Source: Thermoprotei archaeon
Lineage (GTDB): Archaea; Thermoproteota; Thermoprotei_A; Sulfolobales; Fervidicoccaceae
Length of the DNA stretch: 13,713 bases
NCBI GenBank assembly: GCA_022759165.1
Contig: JAEMPT010000033.1
Location: 1 to 13,713, forward strand
Direction of reading: 5' to 3'
Part shown: positions 1 through 6,222 of the stretch, one piece after another
How the letters are laid out: each line of letters begins with the position of its first letter
Position numbering within the stretch: position 1 is the first letter of the stretch
The notes under the pieces: generated by a model
Seen by the model: the letters and a program-made list of their open reading frames with translations, nothing else
The model's database searches: none
Told to the model about the DNA's origin: nothing
Translations under genes and position numbers: made by a program

Positions 1-120
1 ATAGTTTATAGCAGAGCCGTCAATATCGGAAGCGGGCTGAATCAATAAACGACAACCGAACAAGCAAATGCCACAAGGCAAAAGCAAGATGCGGATACTT
101 AGAAACATAATGCACCTGAC
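1..120. other. Outer segment not resembling HypF: possible junction, insertion or assembly chimera
   Basis: On the minus strand the HypF frame continues open here but reads as a hydrophobic string with no HypF motif. Another minus-strand frame is open for about 30 codons (containing YVSKYPHLAFALWHLLV) before a stop, and it uses CGG/CGC/CGA arginine codons where the neighbouring genes mostly use AGG/AGA. A single frameshift does not restore the HypF motif DDSV in any frame. The origin is unknown. A true rearrangement, an insertion whose rest lies outside the window, or a wrongly joined contig end would all fit. Confidence 0.4.
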
Positions 121-1209
121 AATCTCAAGTATGTAGTCGACGGAGTCTCCCAGCTTCTCCATTACGCAGGAAAGAGAAGTGCAAGTGGGATCACCGGATA
201 TGTTAGCGCTGGTCATCACAGCTATACCGTCGTCCATTGCATCGAGGAGTAGGAAGTGAAGGGCAGAGTATGGGAGCATCACCCCAATGCTTCCAAGCCC
301 AGGCGCAACCTCAGGCGAAATCTCGCTCTTTTCCTTCCTTTTCAGCAATACAATCGGCCTCTGCGGGGAAAGCAGAAGATCCCTCTCCGCATCGCTCACA
401 TATGCGTGCCGCTCAACAGTAAACAGATCCTTTGCCATAAGGGCGAAGGGCTTCCTGCTTCTCTTCTTCCTTCTCCTGAGCTCTTTCACTACATTATCTG
501 AGGTCGCAAGAGACGCTAGATGGTACCCTCCCACCCCTTTCACGGCTACGATATAGCCTTTCTCTATGAGTCTTCCTGCCTCGGAGATAGGGTCTTCGGA
601 ATCGAAAAAGCGGCCGTAGGAGTCAAGCAAGCGAACTTTAGGACCGCAGAGAGGACAGCTTATCCCCTGCGCGAAGAACCTCCTCTCGTTTTTCGGATCT
701 CTATACTCCTCGCTGCACTTCTCGCATAATGGGAAGAGCCTCATCGAGGTATTTTCTCTGTCATAAGGAGGTCTCAGCATCATGCTGTAGCGGGGTCCAC
801 AGTTCACGCAGGAATGAAACGGATATCTGTAGAACCTGCTGCTCTTTTCCTTGATCTCCCTTAAGCAATCTTGGCATATTCCTATGTCCGGGGGAATCAT
901 AGAGGCTTCCTCAACCGCATTTCCACTTGAAGCTATCTCGAAGGATTTCCACCCCTCCATCTCGTCTTCCGTAACATGTATTCTCTCAATTACCGCCATT
1001 GGTGGGTGGCTCTTTTTTATAGCATCGATAAGCTTTTCTATATCATCGCTGTCCCCCTCCACATGAATTACCACCTCGCTGCCTCCCAGGTTCTTAACGT
1101 AACCTTTCAATCCTAAAGAAGATGCGATCCTGTAGACGAATGGCCTGAAGCCTACTCCCTGCACAACCACTATCACTGTTATCTTCTTAGCCCCTTCTTC
1201 TTTTCCCAT
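1..1209 (-). CDS. hypF: Hydrogenase maturation carbamoyltransferase HypF, partial (runs off the left edge; distal part aberrant)
   Basis: HypF uses carbamoyl phosphate and ATP to make carbamoyl-adenylate and passes the carbamoyl group to the C-terminal cysteine of HypE, the source of the cyanide ligands of [NiFe] hydrogenase. Translating back from the ATG at 1209 gives 403 open codons to the window edge. An acylphosphatase domain comes first (VQGVGFRPF, about residues 16-25). Two zinc fingers follow, C112/C115/C134/C137 and C162/C165/C185/C188, with the family's CGPRYS and YDRENTSM stretches. A YrdC-like domain starts near residue 215 (KGVGGYHLA) and includes SANISGDP around 335-342. The Kae1-like C-terminal domain is outside the window. 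The start overlaps the end of hypD by 23 bp, which suggests translational coupling. After about residue 362 (bases 1-123) the expected HDR..I..R.DDSV segment is absent, although the frame stays open. The identification is firm for residues 1-360 and doubtful beyond. Confidence 0.93.
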   Translation of the reverse strand, partial: MGKEEGAKKITVIVVVQGVGFRPFVYRIASSLGLKGYVKNLGGSEVVIHVEGDSDDIEKLIDAIKKSHPPMAVIERIHVTEDEMEGWKSFEIASSGNAVEEASMIPPDIGICQDCLREIKEKSSRFYRYPFHSCVNCGPRYSMMLRPPYDRENTSMRLFPLCEKCSEEYRDPKNERRFFAQGISCPLCGPKVRLLDSYGRFFDSEDPISEAGRLIEKGYIVAVKGVGGYHLASLATSDNVVKELRRRKKRSRKPFALMAKDLFTVERHAYVSDAERDLLLSPQRPIVLLKRKEKSEISPEVAPGLGSIGVMLPYSALHFLLLDAMDDGIAVMTSANISGDPTCTSLSCVMEKLGDSVDYILEIVRCIMFLSIRILLLPCGICLFGCRLLIQPASDIDGSAINY

Positions 1210-2260
1210 AATTCCTCGCCCATATATAGCAAGTGCCTTCAAGGCTAACCATACATGGTCCATACGGCCTTTCAGGAGTGCAGCTCTTCATGAACAGGGG
1301 ACATTCCAATGGAGTGGACATTCCAAGAACCACTTCGGCGCACCTGCACCCAGGCAGATTTTTCTCCGAGGAATCTTCGAACCTTAGACCGTACTGGAAC
1401 TCAGCATCGTAGTTTCTCCATTTTTCCTTCAAGAAAAGCCCGCTTTTCGGTATCATCCCCAGTCCCCTCCATGATGCGTCCCTAACTTCAAACCACTTCT
1501 CCATCGAGGATAGAGCTTTTTTATTCCCCTCCGCCCTAACTACCCTTGAATATGTATTGAGCAGCTCCGGTCTTCCGGCCTCGATCATCCTCAGGAGCCC
1601 CAGAATAGATATGAGGACATCTTCCGGTTCAAATCCAGAGACGACCGTTGGTATGCCATAATCCCTCGGTAAGAACTCCCACGCTTTAGCTCCTATTATT
1701 GCGGAGACGTGTCCCGGGGCGATGATTCCGCTTATCTTTCCTTTCCCATGCTTTTCAAGGGTATGAACCATTACAGGCGGAGTAAGCCTATGTGCGCTTA
1801 TGATCTTCACACGATCTTTCCCCCTTTCCAATAGAGAAACTGTGGCCGGCACAGTGGTCTCGAAGCCAATTGCAAGGAATACTCTCTCTCCAGAACCTTC
1901 ATGTAATGCTTCAGCGGGGGAATATATGACTTTCACCTTCCCGCCGAGCTCCTTCGCCTCCATTAGGCTTCGAGGGAATCCACCCTTCGTCCACTTAAAG
2001 CCTGGGAGCCTGTACGCGTCGCCGAAGGTGAGGATCTCTATCCCTTCGAGTGAAAGCCTGATTGCTTCATCTATTATCCCTGCGGGGGTTATGCATACAG
2101 GGCATCCGGGTCCCGGGATAAGCTCAATGCTTCTTGGGATGATTTCCCTTATCCCGCTGCTCGCTATCGTGTGCTCATGCGTCCCACAGAAGCTCATTAA
2201 CTTCAGATCCTCAAGCTTGCGGGAAACTTCAAATATCTCCTTCACCAAGCCTTCGATCAA
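1187..2260 (-). CDS. hypD: Hydrogenase maturation factor HypD ([4Fe-4S] scaffold)
   Basis: HypD works with HypC as the scaffold on which Fe(CN)2CO is assembled before transfer to the hydrogenase large subunit. The 357-residue product is normal for the family. It has FCGTHEH (C25), GPGCPVC (C53, C56), FETTVPAT (133-140), a histidine in SAHR (155-158), APGHVSAIIG (181-190) and SGFEP (208-212). The C-terminal cluster region holds C305-x-C307, C320, C327, C336 and C344, consistent with binding of the [4Fe-4S] cluster. The start is a TTG that follows an in-frame TGA closely. A TATA-like element centred at about 2285 lies 25 bp upstream, so the mRNA may be leaderless; the GAGGGG just upstream is too close to serve as a normal ribosome binding site. 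The next gene, hypF, overlaps its 3' end by 23 bp. Internal TTG or GTG codons at residues 5-6 are alternative starts. Confidence 0.95.
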   Translation of the reverse strand: MIEGLVKEIFEVSRKLEDLKLMSFCGTHEHTIASSGIREIIPRSIELIPGPGCPVCITPAGIIDEAIRLSLEGIEILTFGDAYRLPGFKWTKGGFPRSLMEAKELGGKVKVIYSPAEALHEGSGERVFLAIGFETTVPATVSLLERGKDRVKIISAHRLTPPVMVHTLEKHGKGKISGIIAPGHVSAIIGAKAWEFLPRDYGIPTVVSGFEPEDVLISILGLLRMIEAGRPELLNTYSRVVRAEGNKKALSSMEKWFEVRDASWRGLGMIPKSGLFLKEKWRNYDAEFQYGLRFEDSSEKNLPGCRCAEVVLGMSTPLECPLFMKSCTPERPYGPCMVSLEGTCYIWARNYGKRRRG

Positions 2261-2341
2261 TTCCCCTCACACAGCAATGTCTATAATAGCTCTAAGCCTA
2301 ATTTCTTTTTGTAATTCTCATAAGCAAGGGGTGTTTCAACA
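2261..2341. promoter_or_regulatory. Divergent hypD/hypE promoter region
   Basis: These 81 bp separate two divergent hyp units. On the minus strand CTATTATAG (2281-2289) is a TATA-like element about 25 bp from the hypD TTG. On the plus strand GGGGTG at 2328-2333 lies 8 nt before the hypE ATG and is a reasonable ribosome binding site, but no convincing TATA box for hypE was found. Confidence 0.5.
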
Positions 2342-3367
2342 ATGAAGAAAAACATAACTCTAGCCGATGGTGCCGGTGGTCCAGAAACAGCCCAAATAGT
2401 AAAGGAACTTTTCAGCAAGGCGATTTCCATGTCATCGACCTGGAGAAGCTACGGCATAATCGGTTTAGATCTCATGGACGACTCTGGATTCGTCCAGCTC
2501 CCCAACGGCTCCTACATGGCAATAACCATAGACTCCTTCACAGTGAAGCCCTTGTTCTTCAAGGGAGGTAGCATCGGAAAGCTGGCCGCGGATGGCACGA
2601 TAAACGACCTCATCGTCTCTGGGGCTAGGCCCCTCGCTATCGTCGATGCTATCGTCGTTGAGGAGGGGATGGACATGGATCTAGTGAAAAGAGCTGTCGA
2701 TGATTTCGTCAATGAAGCCATAGGGCAAAACGTGGCTATAGTCGGCGGAGACTTCAAGGTGATGCCAAAGGGTCAAGTCGAAGGTTTAGTAATAGCCACT
2801 GCAGGCATTGGAATAGCGAAGATTCCGATAACTGATGATAGGATATCGCATGGGGACAAGATAATCTTGACGGGAGGAATAGGTGAGCATGGAGCGGTCA
2901 TAGCTGCGCACCAGTTTGGGCTTGAGCTTGGAGGATCTGCTATGAGCGATTCTTCCCCCCTAACCCCTCTGCTCCCCCTGCTAGAGAAGTACGGTGATCT
3001 CGTACATGCAGCGAGGGATCCGACTAGGGGAGGAATTGCAATGGCCCTTAACGAATGGGCCGAGGTCAATGGGGTCAGGATAATCGTTAACGAGCAGATG
3101 ATACCAGTGAAGGATTGGGTTAGGGGGGTCTCAGAGGTCCTGGGGGTAGATCCTCTGGCTCTGGCTTCAGAAGGCAGAGCGATCCTCGCTGTAGACTCTT
3201 CGATTTCCGAAAAATTATTGAAAGATTTGAAAGATAACGGTTTCACCGAAGCACAAATAATAGGTGATGTGGAAAAAGGAAATGGTGAGGTCCTCCTTAG
3301 GACGAGGATAGGAGGACTAAGGGTTTTGGAGCCCCCAGCAGGCCTTATGCTCCCTAGAATATGCTGA
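2342..3367 (+). CDS. hypE: Hydrogenase maturation protein HypE (carbamoyl dehydratase)
   Basis: HypE accepts a carbamoyl group from HypF on its C-terminal cysteine, dehydrates it with ATP to a thiocyanate, and gives the cyanide to iron on HypC-HypD. The 341-residue protein ends in PRIC, the signature tail with C341 as acceptor. The N-terminal half has the PurM/AIR-synthase-type ATP fold, with LADGAGG (8-13), DSFTVKP (64-70), GGSIGKLAADGTINDL (75-90) and a GGDFKVMPKG loop further on. The second half carries the RDPTRGG motif of the family. Length and domain order are standard. The ATG is preceded by GGGGTG at a good distance. hypC begins 15 bp after the stop, so the two are probably one transcript, which fits the shared pathway. 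Confidence 0.97.
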   Translation: MKKNITLADGAGGPETAQIVKELFSKAISMSSTWRSYGIIGLDLMDDSGFVQLPNGSYMAITIDSFTVKPLFFKGGSIGKLAADGTINDLIVSGARPLAIVDAIVVEEGMDMDLVKRAVDDFVNEAIGQNVAIVGGDFKVMPKGQVEGLVIATAGIGIAKIPITDDRISHGDKIILTGGIGEHGAVIAAHQFGLELGGSAMSDSSPLTPLLPLLEKYGDLVHAARDPTRGGIAMALNEWAEVNGVRIIVNEQMIPVKDWVRGVSEVLGVDPLALASEGRAILAVDSSISEKLLKDLKDNGFTEAQIIGDVEKGNGEVLLRTRIGGLRVLEPPAGLMLPRIC

Positions 3368-3382
3368 TGCGGTGTGATTAGG

Positions 3383-3598
3383 ATGTGCCTCGGAGTTATA
3401 GGTAAGGTCGTGGAAGTTGATGAAAAAACTAAATTGGCGAAGGTAGACGTAGGAGGTGCAATCATACAGGCCGATTCCTCATTCGAAGACGTCAGCGTGG
3501 GCGATTATGTAGTCGTACATGCGGGAGTCATAATCTCCAAATCGACAGAGGAGGACTATAGGCTTAGAGAAGAGATCTTTAAAGCAATCGGCTATTGA
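3383..3598 (+). CDS. hypC: Hydrogenase maturation chaperone HypC/HybG
   Basis: HypC is a small chaperone that carries the Fe(CN)2CO unit with HypD and delivers it to the hydrogenase large subunit. The product starts MCLGVIGKVV and has 71 residues, typical for the family. The chaperone needs a cysteine exposed by removal of the first methionine, so the ATG at 3383 is chosen over an in-frame GTG at 3374 that would bury C2 behind three residues. GGTG at 3371-3374 sits 8 nt before this ATG. The remaining pattern, VDVGGA followed by SVGDYVVVHAGVIISK (a beta-barrel core), is standard. The stop lies 3 bp from the stop of the convergent hydrolase gene. Confidence 0.95.
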   Translation: MCLGVIGKVVEVDEKTKLAKVDVGGAIIQADSSFEDVSVGDYVVVHAGVIISKSTEEDYRLREEIFKAIGY

Positions 3599-3601
3599 GC
3601 T

Positions 3602-4219
3602 TCACTTGCCGGTGACCTGCTTATAAAAGGAGGAAACGTCTGAAGCAAACCTCTCCTTTTGGTATAAGTAAGCAGGGTGGCCGGAGGACTCGTATACCAC
3701 GAGCCTCGCGTTGGGAAGAGCTGATGAGAAGCTCTTTATAGCATCCAAGTCGATTATCGTATCCTTATCTCCAACGATTATGAGGACGGGAGACCTTATA
3801 GAGCCAATTTTTGATTTGACCCTCTCCTCCTCCGTACCAACGGGCCCTATTAGAATTAAACCACTTACCTCCCTCTCCCCCGCGTAAAGCATAGCGAAGT
3901 ATCCTCCCATGCTCGCTCCAACTAACAACGGGCGTGAGCCCTTCTTCAAATATTTGTCCAAAGCTTCCTCTAAGAAAGTTAAGTTCATCAGGGCATCGGA
4001 GGTTCTCCTGCTGCACTCGCTCTTAGTACCATATGGCATGTCAATGGCTAAGAAAGGTATGCCTTCACTCTCTAGTTTCTGTAGAAGGCCTATGTCCTTC
4101 CAAACACCGCTGTTGAATGTGTAGCCGTGAAGCAGAACGATAGGATCTAGACCCAGGTTCAAGCCATTATGAACAGAGAGACAACATATATTGCCTACAC
4201 AGGCTCTCTCTTCGATCAA
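3602..4219 (-). CDS. Alpha/beta hydrolase family protein, small (205 aa)
   Basis: This is a compact soluble alpha/beta-hydrolase. It shows the oxyanion-hole HG in LLHGYTFNSGVW (29-40), the nucleophile elbow GASMGG with S103, an acid in VGDKD (D151 or D153) and the catalytic histidine in SSGHP (H181). Order and spacing are those of a working serine hydrolase without a large cap domain, resembling the ABHD14/CIB-like group. The substrate cannot be read from the sequence. The start is TTG, since an in-frame TGA lies nine bases upstream. A TATA-like CTATATAC (4261-4268 on this strand) lies about 45 bp upstream, giving a short leader. It is transcribed alone and converges on hypC with 3 bp between the stops; nothing ties it to hydrogenase maturation. 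Confidence 0.85.
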   Translation of the reverse strand: MIEERACVGNICCLSVHNGLNLGLDPIVLLHGYTFNSGVWKDIGLLQKLESEGIPFLAIDMPYGTKSECSRRTSDALMNLTFLEEALDKYLKKGSRPLLVGASMGGYFAMLYAGEREVSGLILIGPVGTEEERVKSKIGSIRSPVLIIVGDKDTIIDLDAIKSFSSALPNARLVVYESSGHPAYLYQKERFASDVSSFYKQVTGK

Positions 4220-4260
4220 GCCCCATCATCTTCTCAATATGTTGCTTTTGCACTCAACTA

Positions 4261-4268
4261 GTATATAG
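4261..4268 (-). promoter_or_regulatory. TATA-like element for the alpha/beta hydrolase gene
   Basis: On the minus strand CTATATAC lies about 45 bp from the TTG start, placing transcription start near 4240 and leaving a leader of about 20 nt. The element is partly symmetrical and could be read on the plus strand as well. Confidence 0.4.
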
Positions 4269-4284
4269 AGTTTACAATTGAAAA

Positions 4285-4304
4285 CCTCGCCATTTAAGGC
4301 GGGG
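4285..4304. repeat. Perfect 7-bp hairpin in an AT-rich gap
   Basis: CCTCGCC (4285-4291) and GGCGGGG (4298-4304) pair over all 7 positions (one G-T pair) around the loop ATTTAA. The GC-rich arms stand out from the AT-rich surroundings. The shape, a GC-rich arm with a TTTA-containing loop, resembles the subterminal hairpins of IS200/IS605 elements, but no transposase or tnpB remnant is nearby. It may equally be part of a short transcript or a transcription-end signal. Confidence 0.45.
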
Positions 4305-4349
4305 ATAGAGCAAAAGCTTATAATTGAAAGCATAGCTCTTAAGAAGACG

Positions 4350-4377
4350 AATGAGGATGCTCATTTTATCTTTTTTC
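4350..4377 (+). terminator. Small hairpin followed by a T-run
   Basis: AATGAG (4350-4355) pairs with CTCATT (4360-4365) around a GATG loop, followed by a T-rich stretch ending in six T. On the plus strand this looks like an intrinsic terminator, but no plus-strand gene lies upstream in the gap. It would only make sense for an unannotated short transcript starting near the TATA-like sequences at 4262 or 4316. Confidence 0.3.
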
Positions 4378-4424
4378 AATGATGGGGTCGAGCGAATGAT
4401 TTTCCGTTAGGAAAAATATCATTG
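4377..4424. repeat. Nested inverted repeats over the marC stop codon
   Basis: CAATGAT (4377-4383) and ATCATTG (4418-4424) form an outer 7-bp inverted repeat, and TTTTCC (4400-4405) with GGAAAA (4410-4415) forms a perfect inner hairpin with a 4-base loop. The MarC-family stop codon lies inside the outer arm. On the minus strand the inner arms provide a T-run just after the stop, so this may be the 3' end of that transcript. Confidence 0.35.
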
Positions 4425-5054
4425 TGAGAAGAATTGAGGGAAGTAGCTTTGGAGACCACCGATGAACATTTCGATGGCAAACGATGCTATTATAAGAGAC
4501 ATGAACTTTCCTAGCCCATTCACGAATGTGGGGCCTAGAAGCCTTGATACGAAAGTTGAGGCGAGGAGAGTCAAATAGACCAGAAAGCACGCGATGTACG
4601 TTGCGACCATCGTCTGAAATACCCCATTGACTCCGCTGAGCAGAATGAGCGTAGTCATAGTTCCAGGACCTACTATCAGTGGAGTTGCTATTGGCACAAC
4701 CAACACATCTCCCGTTTCGACCTTCTCGGGCTTGTGGCCGGTTATTAGCGTGTCTATAGCGACGGAAAGTAATATGATCCCGCCAGCTATCTTCAAGCTA
4801 GGCAGGCTTATTCCAAAGATGGTCAATATGTAGTTACCCCCTAAGATGAAGATCGTCGTGAGCAGAACTATTGTGAGAGCAACTCTGTTCACGGTTCTCA
4901 TGAAGCTCCCCTGAGTCTCCTCCAATACCTCGAGGAACTTCGGTATAGCGACCAAGGGGTTCATAACCGCGTAAAGCTGTATTGCCGTTGATAGCGCAAA
5001 GACGAGGTCCAAATGCATAAATTCCACCATACCTATCGTTTTTACCAAGCCCAT
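4419..5054 (-). CDS. MarC-family integral membrane protein
   Basis: This 211-residue protein of about six membrane spans belongs to the MarC (UPF0056) family. The family marks are NPLVAIPKF (32-40), KIAGGIILLSVAIDTL (88-103) and PIATPLIVGPGTMT (121-134), in the usual order and in a full-length protein. The function of the family is unsettled; it was once linked to multiple antibiotic resistance, and some relatives have been proposed as amino-acid exporters. A TATA box with purine-rich flank (ATTTATTAAA and TAAGGAGGAG on this strand, 5071-5090) lies only about 21 bp before the ATG, so the transcript is probably leaderless. Methionines at residues 9 and 13 are alternative starts. It is a single-gene unit divergent from the amidotransferase gene. 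Confidence 0.88.
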   Translation of the reverse strand: MGLVKTIGMVEFMHLDLVFALSTAIQLYAVMNPLVAIPKFLEVLEETQGSFMRTVNRVALTIVLLTTIFILGGNYILTIFGISLPSLKIAGGIILLSVAIDTLITGHKPEKVETGDVLVVPIATPLIVGPGTMTTLILLSGVNGVFQTMVATYIACFLVYLTLLASTFVSRLLGPTFVNGLGKFMSLIIASFAIEMFIGGLQSYFPQFFSQ

Positions 5055-5070
5055 CTTAAATTAGGAAGAG

Positions 5071-5090
5071 TTTAATAAATCTCCTCCTTA
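5071..5090 (-). promoter_or_regulatory. BRE/TATA promoter of the MarC-family gene
   Basis: Read on the minus strand, TAAGGAGGAG is followed directly by ATTTATTAAA, an archaeal BRE-TATA arrangement centred about 21 bp before the ATG at 5054. The GGAGGAG is too far from the ATG for a ribosome binding site and fits better as the purine-rich factor B recognition element. Confidence 0.55.
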
Positions 5091-5149
5091 ACTGAAAAGT
5101 GAAATCATTGGCATGACAAATATAATGGAAAAAGATATCAATCAACGAG

Positions 5150-5156
5150 AATATAG
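5150..5156 (+). promoter_or_regulatory. TATA-like element of the amidotransferase gene
   Basis: AATATAG at 5150-5156 is centred 22 bp before the ATG at 5175. No Shine-Dalgarno sequence stands between them, so the transcript is probably leaderless. Confidence 0.45.
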
Positions 5157-5174
5157 TTTCCTCAGTGACTGAAC

Positions 5175-6023
5175 ATGTGCAGGATGCTCTCTCTCATTGG
5201 GAACTTAACCCCACATGCCTTGAGCAGCTACGAGAAGCTCGTCGGAGCCCTCGTTTCCTCAGCCTATTACGACCCTTACGCTGCGAAGATATTTGGGGAA
5301 AAAGGATCTTCCCACAAGCACGGATGGGGGAGGGCTACGGTTTACTTGAGCACAGGAAAGGCATCGTATGCGATAACGAAGCACATGCACCCAGTTTACG
5401 TTATGAAGCCAGATCCCATCCCATTTTCTTCGATGGACGACGATTTCTTCCGCCCATTCTTGATAGACATGATACATGTGAGAGCGGCTTCGCCCGAGAC
5501 GCCAATTAATTTATTCAATGTTCAACCATTTGAATTCGTAACCAAGAGCGGTGGGAGGCTCATCATAGCGCACAACGGGTCAGTGGACAAGGAGGCTATA
5601 GTCTCCGAGCTAAACGGAAGCATATCGAGGGAGGTGGCAGAGAAACACAGCGACACATTCATTTTAGGTCAGGCGCTTTCTCAGAACGTAGGAGAGGAGC
5701 TAGACATAAATGCTATCAGAACGTACAAGCAATATGTTAAGTCCGCTCTTAATTTGATCCTAATTCTCATGAACGATTCAAGCGTACAAGTAGCATTCGG
5801 GAGCTATTTCACAAACAGCGAGCATGACCAATACTATAGACTGTATTTGAGGAACGATGGACAAAGCATCATCGTTTCATCTTCGACTGCCATAGACTTT
5901 TACTACGATGAGAGAGGATCGCAAGACTGGATACCCGTAAAAAACGGGGAGTTCTACACGATGAAAATCGCATACAGAGATGGCAAAGCTAGGATAGCAG
6001 ACATATCCAAGCACATATTATGA
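5175..6023 (+). CDS. Class II glutamine amidotransferase, stand-alone (YafJ/EgtC-like)
   Basis: This is an N-terminal-nucleophile amidotransferase that would release ammonia from glutamine, or cleave a related amide. The first residues are MCRM, so C2 becomes the nucleophile after methionine removal; this fixes the start at 5175. Other class II landmarks are HKHGWGRA (47-54), HVRAASPETP (101-110) with the substrate-binding arginine R103, IIAHNGSVD (130-138) with the oxyanion asparagine and glycine, and SDTFILGQAL (159-168). At 282 residues it holds only the amidotransferase domain, as in the YafJ/EgtC group; no synthase domain or partner gene is adjacent. The true substrate is not evident. 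It is a single-gene unit divergent from the MarC-family gene. Confidence 0.88.
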   Translation: MCRMLSLIGNLTPHALSSYEKLVGALVSSAYYDPYAAKIFGEKGSSHKHGWGRATVYLSTGKASYAITKHMHPVYVMKPDPIPFSSMDDDFFRPFLIDMIHVRAASPETPINLFNVQPFEFVTKSGGRLIIAHNGSVDKEAIVSELNGSISREVAEKHSDTFILGQALSQNVGEELDINAIRTYKQYVKSALNLILILMNDSSVQVAFGSYFTNSEHDQYYRLYLRNDGQSIIVSSSTAIDFYYDERGSQDWIPVKNGEFYTMKIAYRDGKARIADISKHIL

Positions 6024-6222
6024 CCTTTCCTTAACGCAAGGATTTTTTGGCTTTCTATAAGTAATTTAGAACATGAAAGCAGAATTTTTGATTCTTTTAA
6101 ATCAAATCGATAGCAATTTTTTGATAATTTTATCATAAAGAAAGGAAAATTCATGTTAACAAATTAAAATAGAAAAGTATTTATATTAACATCAATTATA
6201 AAACTAAATCGTGTGAGTATCC
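6024..6222. promoter_or_regulatory. AT-rich leader region of the symporter gene with inverted repeats
   Basis: A TATA box TATTTATATT (6178-6187) with a purine-rich AGAAAAG upstream lies about 40 bp before the symporter ATG, and GTGAG at 6213-6217 is a weak ribosome binding site. Three inverted repeats lie upstream: TTTGATT/AATCAAA (6087-6093 with 6100-6106), TGATAA/TTATCA (6122-6127 with 6130-6135) and AACATGAA/TTCATGTT (about 6070-6077 with 6150-6157). They could bind a regulator of the transporter, or partly end the preceding transcript. No ORF or RNA gene was seen. Confidence 0.5.

Noticed and set aside
1..124. A single frameshift in hypF.
   Set aside because: The missing conserved block does not reappear in any of the three minus-strand frames, so a one-base shift cannot explain the loss.
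1800..2345. Plus-strand ORF of 181 codons across hypD.
   Set aside because: It is antisense to a clear hypD with all its cysteine motifs; codon use and translation look like a shadow.
3374..3382. GTG start of hypC three codons upstream.
   Set aside because: It would put three residues before the essential N-terminal cysteine; the ATG at 3383 gives the normal MCLG start and has its own upstream GGTG.
2773..3465. Long minus-strand ORF of 230 codons.
   Set aside because: It lies antisense to hypE and hypC, has a low-complexity Ser/Pro-rich translation and no recognisable motif; it is a shadow of the real genes.
4220..4240. A C/D box guide RNA suggested by GATGATGG near the hydrolase start.
   Set aside because: The C box is imperfect, and no D box at a suitable distance was found on either strand.
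4260..4340. A true CRISPR array.
   Set aside because: Only two degenerate, partly matching strings are present, with short spacing and a palindrome between them; no further repeat units or cas genes were seen.
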